Translations under genes and position numbers: made by a program
Notes under the pieces: model-generated
The model's database searches: none
Seen by the model: only the letters and a program-made list of their open reading frames with translations
What the model was told of the DNA's origin: nothing
Part shown: piece by piece, positions 15,058 to 25,900 of the stretch
Layout: each line of letters starts with the position of its first letter
Position numbering within the stretch: position 1 is the stretch's first letter
Assembly: GCF_033096445.1 (NCBI RefSeq)
Contig: NZ_AP028155.1
Span: forward strand, 3,725,880 to 3,789,879
Origin: Butyricimonas faecihominis
Lineage (GTDB): Bacteria; Bacteroidota; Bacteroidia; Bacteroidales; Marinifilaceae
Reading direction: 5' to 3'
DNA length: 64,000 nt

Positions 15058-18000
15058 ATGAGAAAGAGTATGGTGTTAAAGTCTTTTATTAAAGGATTAT
15101 TGTTGCTGGTGGTGATACTCTCGTTTTCTTTTTCAGGGATGACTCAGACAGTGCGTGGACGAGTTTTGGATAAGAAAGGAGAGGCCGTGATCGGCGCGAC
15201 TATAGTTGTCAAACGTTTGGTCGTAGGGACTGTTGCTGGTGTCGACGGATACTATGAATTGAAAGTAAAAGGAGGGTTGTTGCCTAAGGATACGTTAATC
15301 TTCACTTCAGTCGGGTTCAAAACGGTAAAGGTCATTTGGAATTCGCGAACGACGATTGATGTGACGTTGGAGGAAGAAACCTACGGGTTGGATGAGATCG
15401 TGGTTGTCGGTTATGGAACAACTAAAAAGGTAAACTTGACGGGCTCTGTGGATCAGATTTCCGCTACTGTCTTTGAGAATAGGCCGATGCCGAACCTCTC
15501 GAGAGGTATTCAGGGTGTTATTCCTAATCTGAATTTGAAAATGTATGACGGTAATCCGTCCCGAAGTCCGGAATACAACGTGCGGGGAACAACTTCTATC
15601 GGTGCTGGAGGTAGTGCATTGGTGTTGATCGATGGAGTAGAGGGTGATCCGAGTAAATTGAATCCGAATGATATCGAGAGTGTTTCCGTGCTTAAAGATG
15701 CAGCCTCTGCGGCTATTTATGGAGCGCGGGGGACATTCGGGGTGATCTTGATCACGACGAAAAGTGCAACCAAAGGTAAGGTGAGCGTTAATTACATGGG
15801 AAGCTATTCTATCAATCGACGTACCGTGATACCGGACTTGGTGACTAATGGTTACCAGTGGGCAAAGATGTTTAACGAGGCTCATTACCAGTGGTATGGA
15901 CAGAATCCAACAGCGATAAATTCTGCATTCCCTTTCTCGCAGGAATATTTGCAGGAACTGAAACGACGGGATGAAGATCCTTCCCTGCCGAAAGAGGAAA
16001 TAGATCCAACAACCGGGAAATACGTTTATTACGACAATCACGACTGGTTGAAAGATTTGTATAAGGACGTGAATCCTTCGATGGAGCATTCGTTGAGTTT
16101 TTCGGGTGGAAGCGATGCCGCTTCTTATTATATCTCCGGGCGTTATTTCACGCAAGACGGGATATATCGCTATAATTCGGATGATTATAAAACCTATAAC
16201 GTACGGGCTAAAGGTGATATTCAGGTGACGGATTGGTTGAAAGTGTATAATAATTTTGACTTTTCCCAAATGGACTATAAGGCTCCTATTTATTACGGGG
16301 GATACGGTTTTACAAGCGAAATATCGATGGGATGGACAATGCGGGCTTTTCCCGTGGTGCCGATGTTAAATTCCGACGGAACGATCACCGAGATGGGTGC
16401 TCGTAGTATAGGTGATTTCTATTACGGAAAGAACAAGTCCAAGACCAGAAGTTCCAAGGTGAATAATATTAGCGGTTTCACGGCGACATTCTTTGATAAG
16501 TCGTTAAAAATATCAGGAGATATGGCATTCACGATAGGTAATTCTACGAAAACAAGGGCTTATTCTGCCGTGCCGTACAGCAATATCCCGGATAAGATTG
16601 TCTGGCTGGGTTCTACCAAGTATTTTGATATGAATGTACGCACGAATTATTTCAGTACAAACTTGTTCGTGGAATATGCAAAAACATTCGGGAACCATCA
16701 GTTCCGGGGATTGGTCGGTTATAATTATGAAGTTTCAAACGAGAATAGTTTGGAGGTGAGCCGGGACGGGCTTTTGGATGCCAACAATCCGGGTTTTTCG
16801 TTGGCAGACGGGCAGGTGTATTCAGCCGTGGATGCATCGAATGACTGGGCAATCGTGGGTGGTTTCTATCGTTTGAGTTATAATTATAAAGAAAAATACC
16901 TGTTAGAAACAAATGGTCGGGTGGATGGTTCTTCTAAGTTCCCGAAGAATCAACGATTCGGATTTTTCCCTTCGGTGTCTTTAGGATGGAGATTGTCGGA
17001 GGAAGGATTTTGGAAAATAAACAAGGACTTGGTTTCTCAGTTAAAGGTTCGTGCATCTTACGGGACATTGGGGAATGGAAATATATCTCCCTATCTTTTC
17101 ATGGAAACGATGCCCGTGGGCACCTTGACCCGCTTGATCGGGGGTAAATTCCCGACTTACACGAAAGCCCCGGGAGTAATTCCAAGTTCGTTGACATGGG
17201 AGAAAGCGACAACGTTAAACGTGGGATTCGACCTTTCGATGTTTAGTTCCCGTTTTAGCTTGATCGCGGATTTATACCAGCGGGATACGAAAGGAATGTT
17301 CACGGAAGGAGCAACTTTGCCGGAAGTATTCGGAACAGAGGTACCCAAAGGGAATAACGCGGATTTACGCACCCGGGGATGGGAGTTGGCAGTCGCCTGG
17401 AACGATCGGATCGGAGAGAGTAAACCGTTCGGTTACGGCGTGAAATTCACGATTGCCGATAACCAGACTGAAGTAACCAAGTACAATAACCCGAACAAGA
17501 GTCTGGATGATTTTTACAAGGGAATGAAGATCGGTGAAATTTGGGGGTACGTGACGGAAGGACTTTTTGTAAACCAAGCGGATATCGATGCTCATGTCGA
17601 TCAATCCCGGATTAAGTCGAACGCGGCAGGAGTTGTTTACCCGGGTGATATTAAATTCAAAAATCTGGATGGAGATAACGCGATTACTCCCGGTGCTAAT
17701 CGGGTAGGCGATTCCGGCGACCGGAAGATTATCGGAAATTCAGAGCCTCGATATATGTTCGGGTTGAATCTGAATGCGGATTGGAATAATTTCTTCGTGT
17801 CAGCATTCTTCCAAGGGGTAGGCAAACGGGATTGGTATCCGACTGGGGAGAGTGTGTATTTTTGGGGGCAATACAATCGTCCTTATTCTCCGCTACCGAA
17901 GCATATTCTCGGGAAATATTACAATGCTGATGAGGCTAATCCGAACCCGAATGCTTACTTCCCTCGTTACGCGGGATTGTTGGCTAACGGAACAGATAAA

Positions 18001-18303
18001 TCATTGAGTGTGCCACAGACCAGATATTTACAGGATGTATCCTATATTCGCCTGAAAAATTTGACCGTCGGTTATAATCTACCCAAACGTCTTATAAATC
18101 ATGTCGGTCTGCAAAAAGCGTCCATCTATTTCACGGGACAGAATTTATGGACTTATTCCGGGATATTTAAAATTACCCGAAATATAGATCCGGAAACAAT
18201 AGAAGCCCAAAACCCCGATGACCAGACGCAGGATGCTTTTGGTGGCGGAAATGGCTATCCGATGTTGAAGACCTTTACGGTCGGGTTGAACTTGACATTC
18301 TAA
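15058..18303 (+). CDS. SusC/RagA-family TonB-dependent outer membrane transporter
   Basis: 1,081 residues. Signal peptide, then a carboxypeptidase-regulatory-like beta domain (GRVLDKKGEAVIGATIVVK, about residues 33-115), the segment DEIVVVGYGTTKKVNLTG that leads into the plug, and the plug signature SVSVLKDAASAAIYGARGTFG. The rest is the 22-strand barrel, ending in the usual aromatic residue (LNLTF). There is no STN domain, so it is not a sigma/FecR signalling receptor. Together with the SusD 19 bp downstream it imports an oligomeric nutrient. The linked phosphodiesterase hints at a phosphodiester-containing substrate. Confidence 0.95.
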   Translation: MRKSMVLKSFIKGLLLLVVILSFSFSGMTQTVRGRVLDKKGEAVIGATIVVKRLVVGTVAGVDGYYELKVKGGLLPKDTLIFTSVGFKTVKVIWNSRTTIDVTLEEETYGLDEIVVVGYGTTKKVNLTGSVDQISATVFENRPMPNLSRGIQGVIPNLNLKMYDGNPSRSPEYNVRGTTSIGAGGSALVLIDGVEGDPSKLNPNDIESVSVLKDAASAAIYGARGTFGVILITTKSATKGKVSVNYMGSYSINRRTVIPDLVTNGYQWAKMFNEAHYQWYGQNPTAINSAFPFSQEYLQELKRRDEDPSLPKEEIDPTTGKYVYYDNHDWLKDLYKDVNPSMEHSLSFSGGSDAASYYISGRYFTQDGIYRYNSDDYKTYNVRAKGDIQVTDWLKVYNNFDFSQMDYKAPIYYGGYGFTSEISMGWTMRAFPVVPMLNSDGTITEMGARSIGDFYYGKNKSKTRSSKVNNISGFTATFFDKSLKISGDMAFTIGNSTKTRAYSAVPYSNIPDKIVWLGSTKYFDMNVRTNYFSTNLFVEYAKTFGNHQFRGLVGYNYEVSNENSLEVSRDGLLDANNPGFSLADGQVYSAVDASNDWAIVGGFYRLSYNYKEKYLLETNGRVDGSSKFPKNQRFGFFPSVSLGWRLSEEGFWKINKDLVSQLKVRASYGTLGNGNISPYLFMETMPVGTLTRLIGGKFPTYTKAPGVIPSSLTWEKATTLNVGFDLSMFSSRFSLIADLYQRDTKGMFTEGATLPEVFGTEVPKGNNADLRTRGWELAVAWNDRIGESKPFGYGVKFTIADNQTEVTKYNNPNKSLDDFYKGMKIGEIWGYVTEGLFVNQADIDAHVDQSRIKSNAAGVVYPGDIKFKNLDGDNAITPGANRVGDSGDRKIIGNSEPRYMFGLNLNADWNNFFVSAFFQGVGKRDWYPTGESVYFWGQYNRPYSPLPKHILGKYYNADEANPNPNAYFPRYAGLLANGTDKSLSVPQTRYLQDVSYIRLKNLTVGYNLPKRLINHVGLQKASIYFTGQNLWTYSGIFKITRNIDPETIEAQNPDDQTQDAFGGGNGYPMLKTFTVGLNLTF

Positions 18304-18322
18304 TCTAAAAATAGAAGATAAA

Positions 18323-20059
18323 ATGAAGACAATAAAAATTGTTCTATACGCGCTGTGTACCATCTTGTTGGTGGCGTGTGATCTGGATAAATATCCGGTG
18401 GATAAGATCAATCCGGATACATTCTTTGAATCGGAGAAGGATCTGAATCTTTACGTGATGTCTTTTTATGAGATGTTGCCGGAGGGGGAAGATATATATA
18501 AGACGGATGGAGAATTATCCGATTATTTTGCGACCTCTGCATCTCCCGATCTGTTTATCAATGGTAATTACACGGCGTTAGATGCTTCTGGCTGGGATTG
18601 GGAGGATTTGTATAATGTGAATTATTTCCTGGCAAGAAGTGATAATCCGGAAATACTGGAAACCGTCCGCAATCATTATATTGGTATTGCCCGTTTTTTC
18701 AGGGCTTGGTTCTACTACAATAAAGTGAAGAAATTCGGGGATGTGCCTTGGTACGATAAAACCATGCAGAATGACGATCCGGACTTGTACAAGGGAAGGG
18801 ATTCTCGTGAAGTGGTGATGAATAAAGTGCTGGAAGATTTGAATTTCGCATGTACCCATATATATGAAACGAAAGATAATACGGCATCGACCATCAATCG
18901 TTGGGTGGCATTGGCATTCAAATCCCGGGTGTGCTTGTTCGAGGGAACTTTCCGGAAGTATCACCCCGAGTTCGATTTGGAAAATACGGTGAATGACTGG
19001 TTGAGAGAGGCGAAAGAAGCCGCGGGCGAGGTGATGGAGAAGGGTGGTTATTCTTTGAATAAAGCGGGAAGTACTCCATATCGGGATTTGTTCACCAACG
19101 AAAAGCCTATCACGACGGAAGTGATGTTGGCAGATAATTATAGTGGAACGATGGCTCGATATAATGATGCCAATTGGGTATGGACGACTTCCTCCACGTG
19201 GGTGCGTCCCGGTTTGACCCGTAAGTTTATAAATACCTTCTTGCGTAAAGATGGTCGCCGTTTTACAGATCAGCCGGATTATAATGAGATTGAATTCACG
19301 GATGAGGTGCAGGAGCGGGATGCTCGTTTAGCTCAAATCATTCGTACTCCTTCTTATAAATTGAATGGCAAACTGACGGCACCGGATTTGGGACACACGA
19401 AAACGGGATATCATGTGATTAAATTTACCCAGGATGATAATACGAATATGGCACAGGCGAAGAATACGAATACCATCCCGGTAATCCGTTATGCTGAGGT
19501 TTTGTTGAATTATGCCGAGGCGGCACGGGAATTGGGGGAGTTTACATCTCAGGATTGGAAGAACACGATTGGGGTGCTGCGGGGAAGAGCTGGAATCACG
19601 AATACTGCGGAACCTGCTTCTGCCGACACGTACTTGCAGGAATATTATTTTCCTTCAATATCTGATGCCGTTTTATTGGAGATTCGCAGGGAACGGGGAA
19701 TAGAAATGGTGTCCGAGGGATTACGTTTTGATGATATTCGCCGTTGGAAAGAGGGGCATTTGATGGAGGATACGTGGGATGGAATCTACGTGAAAGCATT
19801 AGATACGGAGTATGATTTGAATCAGGATGGTCAACCGGATGTTTGTTTCGTGAAGAAGATTCCGGTGCAAACAAAACCGGGTGTCGTGTATTACGTGTTG
19901 TCGGCTTCAATGCGTTTGACGGGAGAGAATGCGGGAAATATTCAGGTTTATCCCAACGTGAATAAGAAATTTGAAGAGAAAAAGTATCTATATCCGATTC
20001 CGGAAGATGCTCGTTTGATAAATCCTGCTTTGGGACAGAACAAGGGATGGGAGCTGTAA
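18323..20059 (+). CDS. SusD/RagB-family surface lipoprotein
   Basis: 578 residues. Lipobox LVAC19 followed by DLDKYP, an acidic surface-export-like start. SusD features: the N-terminal TPR-like helices (FFRAWFYYNKVKKFGDVPWY) and the C-terminal signature LLEIRRERGIEMVSEGLRFDDIRRWK. It is the lid and substrate-capture partner of the SusC encoded 19 bp upstream. Substrate is unknown from the sequence. Confidence 0.95.
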   Translation: MKTIKIVLYALCTILLVACDLDKYPVDKINPDTFFESEKDLNLYVMSFYEMLPEGEDIYKTDGELSDYFATSASPDLFINGNYTALDASGWDWEDLYNVNYFLARSDNPEILETVRNHYIGIARFFRAWFYYNKVKKFGDVPWYDKTMQNDDPDLYKGRDSREVVMNKVLEDLNFACTHIYETKDNTASTINRWVALAFKSRVCLFEGTFRKYHPEFDLENTVNDWLREAKEAAGEVMEKGGYSLNKAGSTPYRDLFTNEKPITTEVMLADNYSGTMARYNDANWVWTTSSTWVRPGLTRKFINTFLRKDGRRFTDQPDYNEIEFTDEVQERDARLAQIIRTPSYKLNGKLTAPDLGHTKTGYHVIKFTQDDNTNMAQAKNTNTIPVIRYAEVLLNYAEAARELGEFTSQDWKNTIGVLRGRAGITNTAEPASADTYLQEYYFPSISDAVLLEIRRERGIEMVSEGLRFDDIRRWKEGHLMEDTWDGIYVKALDTEYDLNQDGQPDVCFVKKIPVQTKPGVVYYVLSASMRLTGENAGNIQVYPNVNKKFEEKKYLYPIPEDARLINPALGQNKGWEL

Positions 20060-20061
20060 TA

Positions 20062-21447
20062 ATGAAAAACAAATTTGTAATGAAACGGGTTATTTTGTTG
20101 CTTGCTTTAATTGGTGTTTTGTGTCACTCGGTGGCACAAGCCCAATTAAAAAATAGTCAGGTGAAATATGTCGTGCTGATCACGATTGATGGTTTACGAT
20201 TGGAGATGATAACGGAAAAGGAAATGCCTTCTCCCGTGTTGAAAGAGTTGGTCGGTACGGGCACGTTAGTGGAAAGAGTTATCAGTGTGGCTCCGGCTAT
20301 GACCTATCCAAATCACACGACTCTTGTTACGGGAGCTCGTCCTATCCATCATGGGATATACTATAATTCTCCCTTCGAGGGAAACCGGAAAACAGGTGTC
20401 GCGAATTGGTATGCCGATTCGATTAAATGCCCCACGATCTGGGGAAAGGCGAAGGAACATGGCTTGATAACGTGTTCTTTATTCTGGCCTGTATCCACTC
20501 ATGGGAAGGATATAGATTACAATGTCCCGGAGTATTGGTCGATTGATAAGAATGTCACTTTATGGGAATTATTAAAGAAATCTTCCACCCCGGCAGGGAT
20601 ATTGGATGAGATAGAGAAAGAAACAATAGGACGTTTTTCCGATAAAACCTGTCGCCCCGGTCAGCGCAATGGTGATGTACGTGCAGCGTTTATGGCAGTA
20701 TATTTATTGGATAAATATAAACCGAATCTGACGACCATACATTTATGGAGTACTGATCATTCCCAGCATGAAACAGGAACAGAATCCGTGGAGACGAAAA
20801 AATCTCTAGCAGCGGTAGATTATGCGATTGGGGAAATCATCGATGGATTGAAACACGCGGGGATGCTGGATAGTACCGTATTGGTGATTACCGGGGATCA
20901 TGGTTTTACTAATGTAAATCGAAGCATTGCTCCCAATGTATGGCTGACGGAGGCAGGGCTTCTCTCGAGTGATCCGGGAAATTGGAAAGCAAAGTTTTAC
21001 GGGGCGGGATCCACGGCATTCCTGTATTTGAAAGATAAGAATGATCGGAAAACATTGGATAAAGTGAGGGCAAAATTGAATTCGTTGCCGGAAGAGAAGA
21101 AAGGGTTGTTTCGGGTGGTCGAAAGAAAAGAATTAGAGGAATTGGGTTGCTCTCGGGATGTAGTGATCGCTTTAGAACCAATCGTGGGGGTCGGAGTTAC
21201 ATCGATTGCCACGGGTGAAGATATTATTATTAAAAAGGCAGGCAAGCATGGTTACCTTTTACCTCGGGAAACGACTTCCACTATTTTTTGGGGGAAAGGT
21301 ATTGCGGCAGGAAAGGTGCTCAAAGAAATGAACATTACAGATATTGCTCCGGTTATTATGGAAGTTTTGGGGATTGATTTCACGGCTCCGGATGGAGTTC
21401 TACACCCTGAAATATTGGAATGTTTTGAAGGGGAGATTCCCTTCTGA
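20062..21447 (+). CDS. Secreted NPP-type nucleotide pyrophosphatase/phosphodiesterase
   Basis: 461 residues from ATG 20062, two bases after the SusD stop; an upstream ATG at 20047 would overlap SusD. Signal peptide to about residue 28. All seven hallmark residues of the NPP branch of the alkaline phosphatase superfamily are present in order: D43 (TIDG), nucleophile T81 (AMTYPNHTT), D232 and H236 (STDHSQH), D279 and H280 (TGDHGF), and H396 (GKHGY). It cleaves phosphodiester or pyrophosphate bonds in the periplasm or outside the cell. Operonic with SusCD, so it probably trims the imported substrate, perhaps nucleotides, phospholipid head groups or a phospho-glycan. The exact substrate is open. 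Confidence 0.9.
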   Translation: MKNKFVMKRVILLLALIGVLCHSVAQAQLKNSQVKYVVLITIDGLRLEMITEKEMPSPVLKELVGTGTLVERVISVAPAMTYPNHTTLVTGARPIHHGIYYNSPFEGNRKTGVANWYADSIKCPTIWGKAKEHGLITCSLFWPVSTHGKDIDYNVPEYWSIDKNVTLWELLKKSSTPAGILDEIEKETIGRFSDKTCRPGQRNGDVRAAFMAVYLLDKYKPNLTTIHLWSTDHSQHETGTESVETKKSLAAVDYAIGEIIDGLKHAGMLDSTVLVITGDHGFTNVNRSIAPNVWLTEAGLLSSDPGNWKAKFYGAGSTAFLYLKDKNDRKTLDKVRAKLNSLPEEKKGLFRVVERKELEELGCSRDVVIALEPIVGVGVTSIATGEDIIIKKAGKHGYLLPRETTSTIFWGKGIAAGKVLKEMNITDIAPVIMEVLGIDFTAPDGVLHPEILECFEGEIPF

Positions 21448-22097
21448 ATGAGGTGAAGAAGGGAAGCGTGATTTTTTGTTTCTTGACATCCTTTTTTAAG
21501 ATGGTAAAATCTTGTGAGATTTGTTGTTACTTGTTGGGGTTTCAATGAAGCATTTCATACGAGAGCTTCTTATTATATGAATTGTCTCTTTAAAAAGATA
21601 AAGACTCTAATGTTTATGAACAAAGGAGACAAAAAATCGACATTGAAACAAAGGATGCTGGAATTATCCATGTAACGAAACAAATTACGATATTTGTATA
21701 TAAAATCATAATAGATAATAAAATATTTGAACGAGCCATTTTGAGAGATTTGTGGTAATGAGTGGATGGTTTGTTGCGTTGAGTATGTTTGCATTATAGG
21801 AGAGTAACAGCTGAGAAAGGGAAAAGGAAAGGCTGAAAATAGGCCATAGGACAATACCGCACCAGTGCGCTCCCAATGCTCCACCCTTGGAGAAACATTG
21901 GGGTAAAATTTGGGTTATGATGGAGAGAAATGGGGTGAGCCTAATCTTTTCTTTTTCATGGATTGTTCACATCTGAATAAGGGGAAAATTAGCTCGTTAA
22001 GTTTGATTATCAATAAGAATGTGTATGAAAATATATCGTTGCCCTTTTGGGAAAGCTGAGATTTATTATATACCGGATTCTTTGGAAAACAAGTGAT
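21448..22097. other. 650-bp noncoding stretch with two adjacent hairpins, possible small RNA
   Basis: No convincing gene; only short open frames, the longest clean one being 32 codons at 21577. TATGTTTG at 21784-21791 matches a -7 box. About 80-110 bases further on are a small stem-loop (CGCA CCAG TGCG, about 21866-21877) and a compound stem in which CCCAATG and CTCCA pair with TGGAG and CATTGGG (about 21880-21904). This could be a structured small RNA or a leader remnant; no known family recognised. Confidence 0.3.
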
Positions 22098-22131
22098 AAA
22101 AAACGCCGTCATCTGCTGGACGGCGTTTTTT
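22098..22131. terminator. Strong bidirectional intrinsic terminator
   Basis: AAAAAACGCCGTC (22098-22110) pairs with GACGGCGTTTTTT (22119-22131), a 13-bp stem with A-runs and T-runs on both sides. It ends the minus-strand exporter operon four bases after the stop of its last gene. Confidence 0.92.
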
Positions 22132-22134
22132 GTT

Positions 22135-22836
22135 TTATATAAATTTCTCCCGGTTTCGGGTATTATTCAGTCCGAAGATGATAAAGAGGACAGAGGCGAT
22201 CAACATGTTCATCCGGCAATGGAAGACCGTGTTGAAGAATATCTGCGGGTTCTTGTCAATGGGAACATCGTAAGGATTTAGGAAAATGTTCCATTGGCTG
22301 TCTCCGATAGCTCCCTGTATCATGGAGAATAACAGTCCGATAATGATAATCACCACGGAAGTTCCGTTCCCGTTCTTGATCATTGTGCTTAACATGAAGG
22401 AAAGCGTGCCGATAAAAAGAGCCGGGACCATGGCTTGTAGGGTCAGTCCCATCGGGGGAACCGACACGATAGCCAAATCCGTTAATAGAGCAAGGAAACA
22501 GGTAATCACGAAACAGATCACGTAAGAAATGATGAGGCGTAATAACCAGACCTTATAACTATAGTTCGGGATTCCGAAAATAATTTCCACGATCTTGGCG
22601 TCCTGATCGTTCTGTATGCCGAAACACATCGGGTAGAAAACCAACAGAATGCTCGGTAACATCAACATGGAGTAGGCTGTTGCCTGCGTGATCTCGTCGT
22701 CTCCCAGTAATTTCACGATCACCGTGATCACGTAGAAGGCGAGGGCACTCAACATGAAGTACAGGAATTTATTCCCGAATATAATCTTGATGTTATATTG
22801 TACCAGCTTTTGTAGGGTTATCCAAAATTGCACCAT
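22135..22836 (-). CDS. ABC-2-type transporter permease, small
   Basis: 233 residues, about six membrane helices, for example FLYFMLSALAFYVITVIV and GTSVVIIIIGLLFSMIQGAI. The layout is that of ABC-2 permeases of the NatB/CcmB type, and there is no ATPase domain. It is the last gene of the seven-gene exporter operon, 71 bp after the RND-ABC fusion gene, so the fused ATPase is its most likely motor. Alternatively it could pair with the separate ATPase at 36,729-37,658. Substrate unknown. Confidence 0.8.
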   Translation of the reverse strand: MVQFWITLQKLVQYNIKIIFGNKFLYFMLSALAFYVITVIVKLLGDDEITQATAYSMLMLPSILLVFYPMCFGIQNDQDAKIVEIIFGIPNYSYKVWLLRLIISYVICFVITCFLALLTDLAIVSVPPMGLTLQAMVPALFIGTLSFMLSTMIKNGNGTSVVIIIIGLLFSMIQGAIGDSQWNIFLNPYDVPIDKNPQIFFNTVFHCRMNMLIASVLFIIFGLNNTRNREKFI

Positions 22837-22907
22837 AGCGTTAATGTAAAATGTAAAATTTAGAATTTAGAATCACGAAATCGTCAATCATAAATCGCTA
22901 AATCTTT

Positions 22908-25900
22908 TTATTGTGTTATAATTTCTTCTTTGTTCTCGATCTTCACGCTTCTCAACAGCCACAAGTAAGAGTCTTCCAAGGCCGGGAGAATCTTCTCGGC
23001 GGTCTCGGTGGGCTTATGCTCGCTGAGGCAACGTACCTTGATCATGTCGCCTTGGCGGATGTGGTGGACGATCAGCATGTCGGACGGTAATTTAGCGAAA
23101 TCCCGTACCGGCACCTCGAAACTCCAGGTAACATCCTTGGCGATATTAGCCATATCACTCGGTGTTCCGTTGTATTTCAGAATACCCTTGTTGATCACGC
23201 CGACTTGGTTACATGAACTGGCAATGTCCTCTATAATGTGGGTAGAGAAAATCACGATCCGGTTTCGGGACAATTCCACGAGCAAGTTTCTGAAACGGAT
23301 TCTTTCCCGCGGGTCCAGACCGGCTGTCGGCTCATCCACCACGAGTATCCGGGGCAGGTTCAACAGGGTTTGCGCGATACCGATACGTTGTTTCATACCA
23401 CCGGAGAAACCTCCGATCTTCTTGTCCTTATTCTCGTACATATGCACGGCAGAAAGCACTTCAGCAATCCGGTTATGACGTATCTTTTTGTTATATATTC
23501 CTTTCAACAGGGCTTGGTACTCCAAGAACTCCCATGCCGTGAGGTTCTCGTAGGTCCCGAATTCCTGCGGTAAATAACCGATCAAACCTTGCAACTCTTC
23601 CCGTTTCTTCTGGGTATCGATGCCGTTAATGAATATCTTCCCGTAACTTTGTTCGAAGACCCCACAGATGATACGCATCAACGTGGTTTTACCGGCCCCG
23701 TTAGGCCCCAGCAAACCGAACATTCCGGTATGTATCTCCATGGAAACGGAATTCAACGCCTTGAACGGTTTTTTCTTCACCCCGATAAACGGGGCCTTGG
23801 AAGCCAGACGGAAAATAGTCTTTTTCAGCATACGGAACCGACCGTCGATCAAGTCAATATTGATATTCTCCTTGTTGATCTTGTTGGACAGGTAGCGAGC
23901 GGCAATACCGAGATACCAGAACATACCGAGGAAGATCGCTCCCCCGCTGTTCTCGAATTTCTTGCTTGCCCAAATCAGGATTACCATCGGACCGGCATAA
24001 TAAAAGACGATAGCAATGATCCGTAGAATCTTGGCAATGACGGTCTGTTTCCGGTTTTCGCAGAATTCCCGGAAGATATTCATGATACTTAGCGTCATCG
24101 TCCATGTAATGAAGGCAAAAACAATTGCCCAGAAGAACAGTACTTGGTAGCTAAACGTGAAGTAATACATGAATCCCAGCACGGGTAACGACCACAACAG
24201 AGGTTGCATATCCCGCCATTCGCGATAATTTCCTTGCAGGCCGAGACGTTCCCGAATCTTCAAACCGGAAGTCCATTCCCGGTTGAAACGTGACGGGCGT
24301 CCGTACACTTTGACAAGATTGCATATCTTGATTTCCAGCTCTTCGTCAGCCGGGATGATATTACTTTGCGCCCGGCGTAAACTGTCTTCCAAGAACCAGG
24401 TCACTCCCGGTACGAGAATAACCGTCAGGATCACGTATAGAATCCGGTTTAACAGGGTATAGGTCCAGAAGTACACGCAGATTACGGCCACGACGAAAAG
24501 CACGATTTGCAATAGTTTCATGAAAAGGCTTTGTGTGCGTAGGCGATATAAGGCGTCTTCCATTCCGGAATACAATGTCGGGATAATGACCAGAGTCAAC
24601 AGCGTACTCATGGTAAGTCCCCCGATCACGGTGATGGCAAACGGGGCTCCCAGTCCGGACACGTATTCTCCTTGCCCCATGGCTAAGGGAATCATGGCTA
24701 CGATCGTCGTGATGGCCGTGATCAGAATCGGTCTTAAACGGGATAACCCGGCCGTTATGATGGCCCGTTGTTTACGGTTTCCAGTCCGACGGAGTAAAGA
24801 AGTGTAGTCGATAAGGATGATACTATTATTTACCACGATACCGATGAGGATAATGAAACCCACGAAAACATTGGCATTCATCAATGAATTGCTCGTGAAT
24901 AATAACGCCAGTAAAGAACCGATGGCGGCCAGCGGGATGGTAAACATCAACACGATGGGAGCCGTGGTTGATTCAAATACGGCAGCTAAAATCATGTAAA
25001 TCAAGATGAAGGCGGCCAAGATTAGGAATGTAAAATCGTCCATTTCATTCTCCTCGTGTACGACTTCCACGGCGATACCCGTCGGGACATCCATACTTTG
25101 CACCAGCTCGTCAATCTCCTCTCGTGCGGCCTCCAGCAAATCCTTTGATTCGTTGATGTCGGAATTGAACATATAGACAAGGTTCACCTCCTTTTCTTGG
25201 TTGATACGGGTGATGTTTCCCTTATCACGTCCCAAGTTGATGCGGCTGAAACTTCTCAATTGAATCAACCCGTTATTCTTGTTCGTGACTTCTAAATTGC
25301 GTAAATCTTCTAGCGTCCGGGTTTGTGTCTTCTGATCGTCCTCGTCATAATTGATGTCCCGGATCAGAATATCATATTCCTGATTCCCGGCTTTGTATTT
25401 AACTTCAGCTTTACTCTGAGGCTGGAAATTGGAAAGCTCTTGGCTTACATTACCGGGTTCAACCTCGTTCATTCCCATGAGGTACTGGTCAAAGAATATT
25501 TTGGAGACCGTACTTCCTTGGGAAACTGAAATGTGGGAATTGGAAATGTTATCCAGATCGTCAAGTTGATATTTCAAATATTCGGCAAAATTTGCCATAG
25601 ACTCGAAATCCTGCCCCTTGATTATCACTTTTTCTGTTTGACTGCCCATACCCATCATTCTGAGCAAGGAACTATTGCCAAGCATTCCACCGCCACCGCT
25701 ACTTCCTCGGAAGTTCTCGCTACTCTCGCTGGCTTCCAAACTGATTTGGTTGATATTGACCGTTTCAGCCAACCGGAGTACTTCGGTTTTCAGTTGGATA
25801 AGGGATTTTTTATTGATTTTCTGGTAATCATCTTTCAACCGGATCGTGAGCCGGACATCCTCTTTCATTACGTTGGAAGAGAATTCTTTTATTTCCGGAA

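Noticed and set aside
15307-16269. A 320-codon open frame on the minus strand
   Set aside because: Antisense to the conserved SusC plug and barrel region; Ile/His/Arg-rich composition typical of a shadow frame.
21577-21675. A 32-codon open frame as a small gene
   Set aside because: No promoter at a suitable distance, no signal peptide and no recognisable motif; too short to support from sequence alone.
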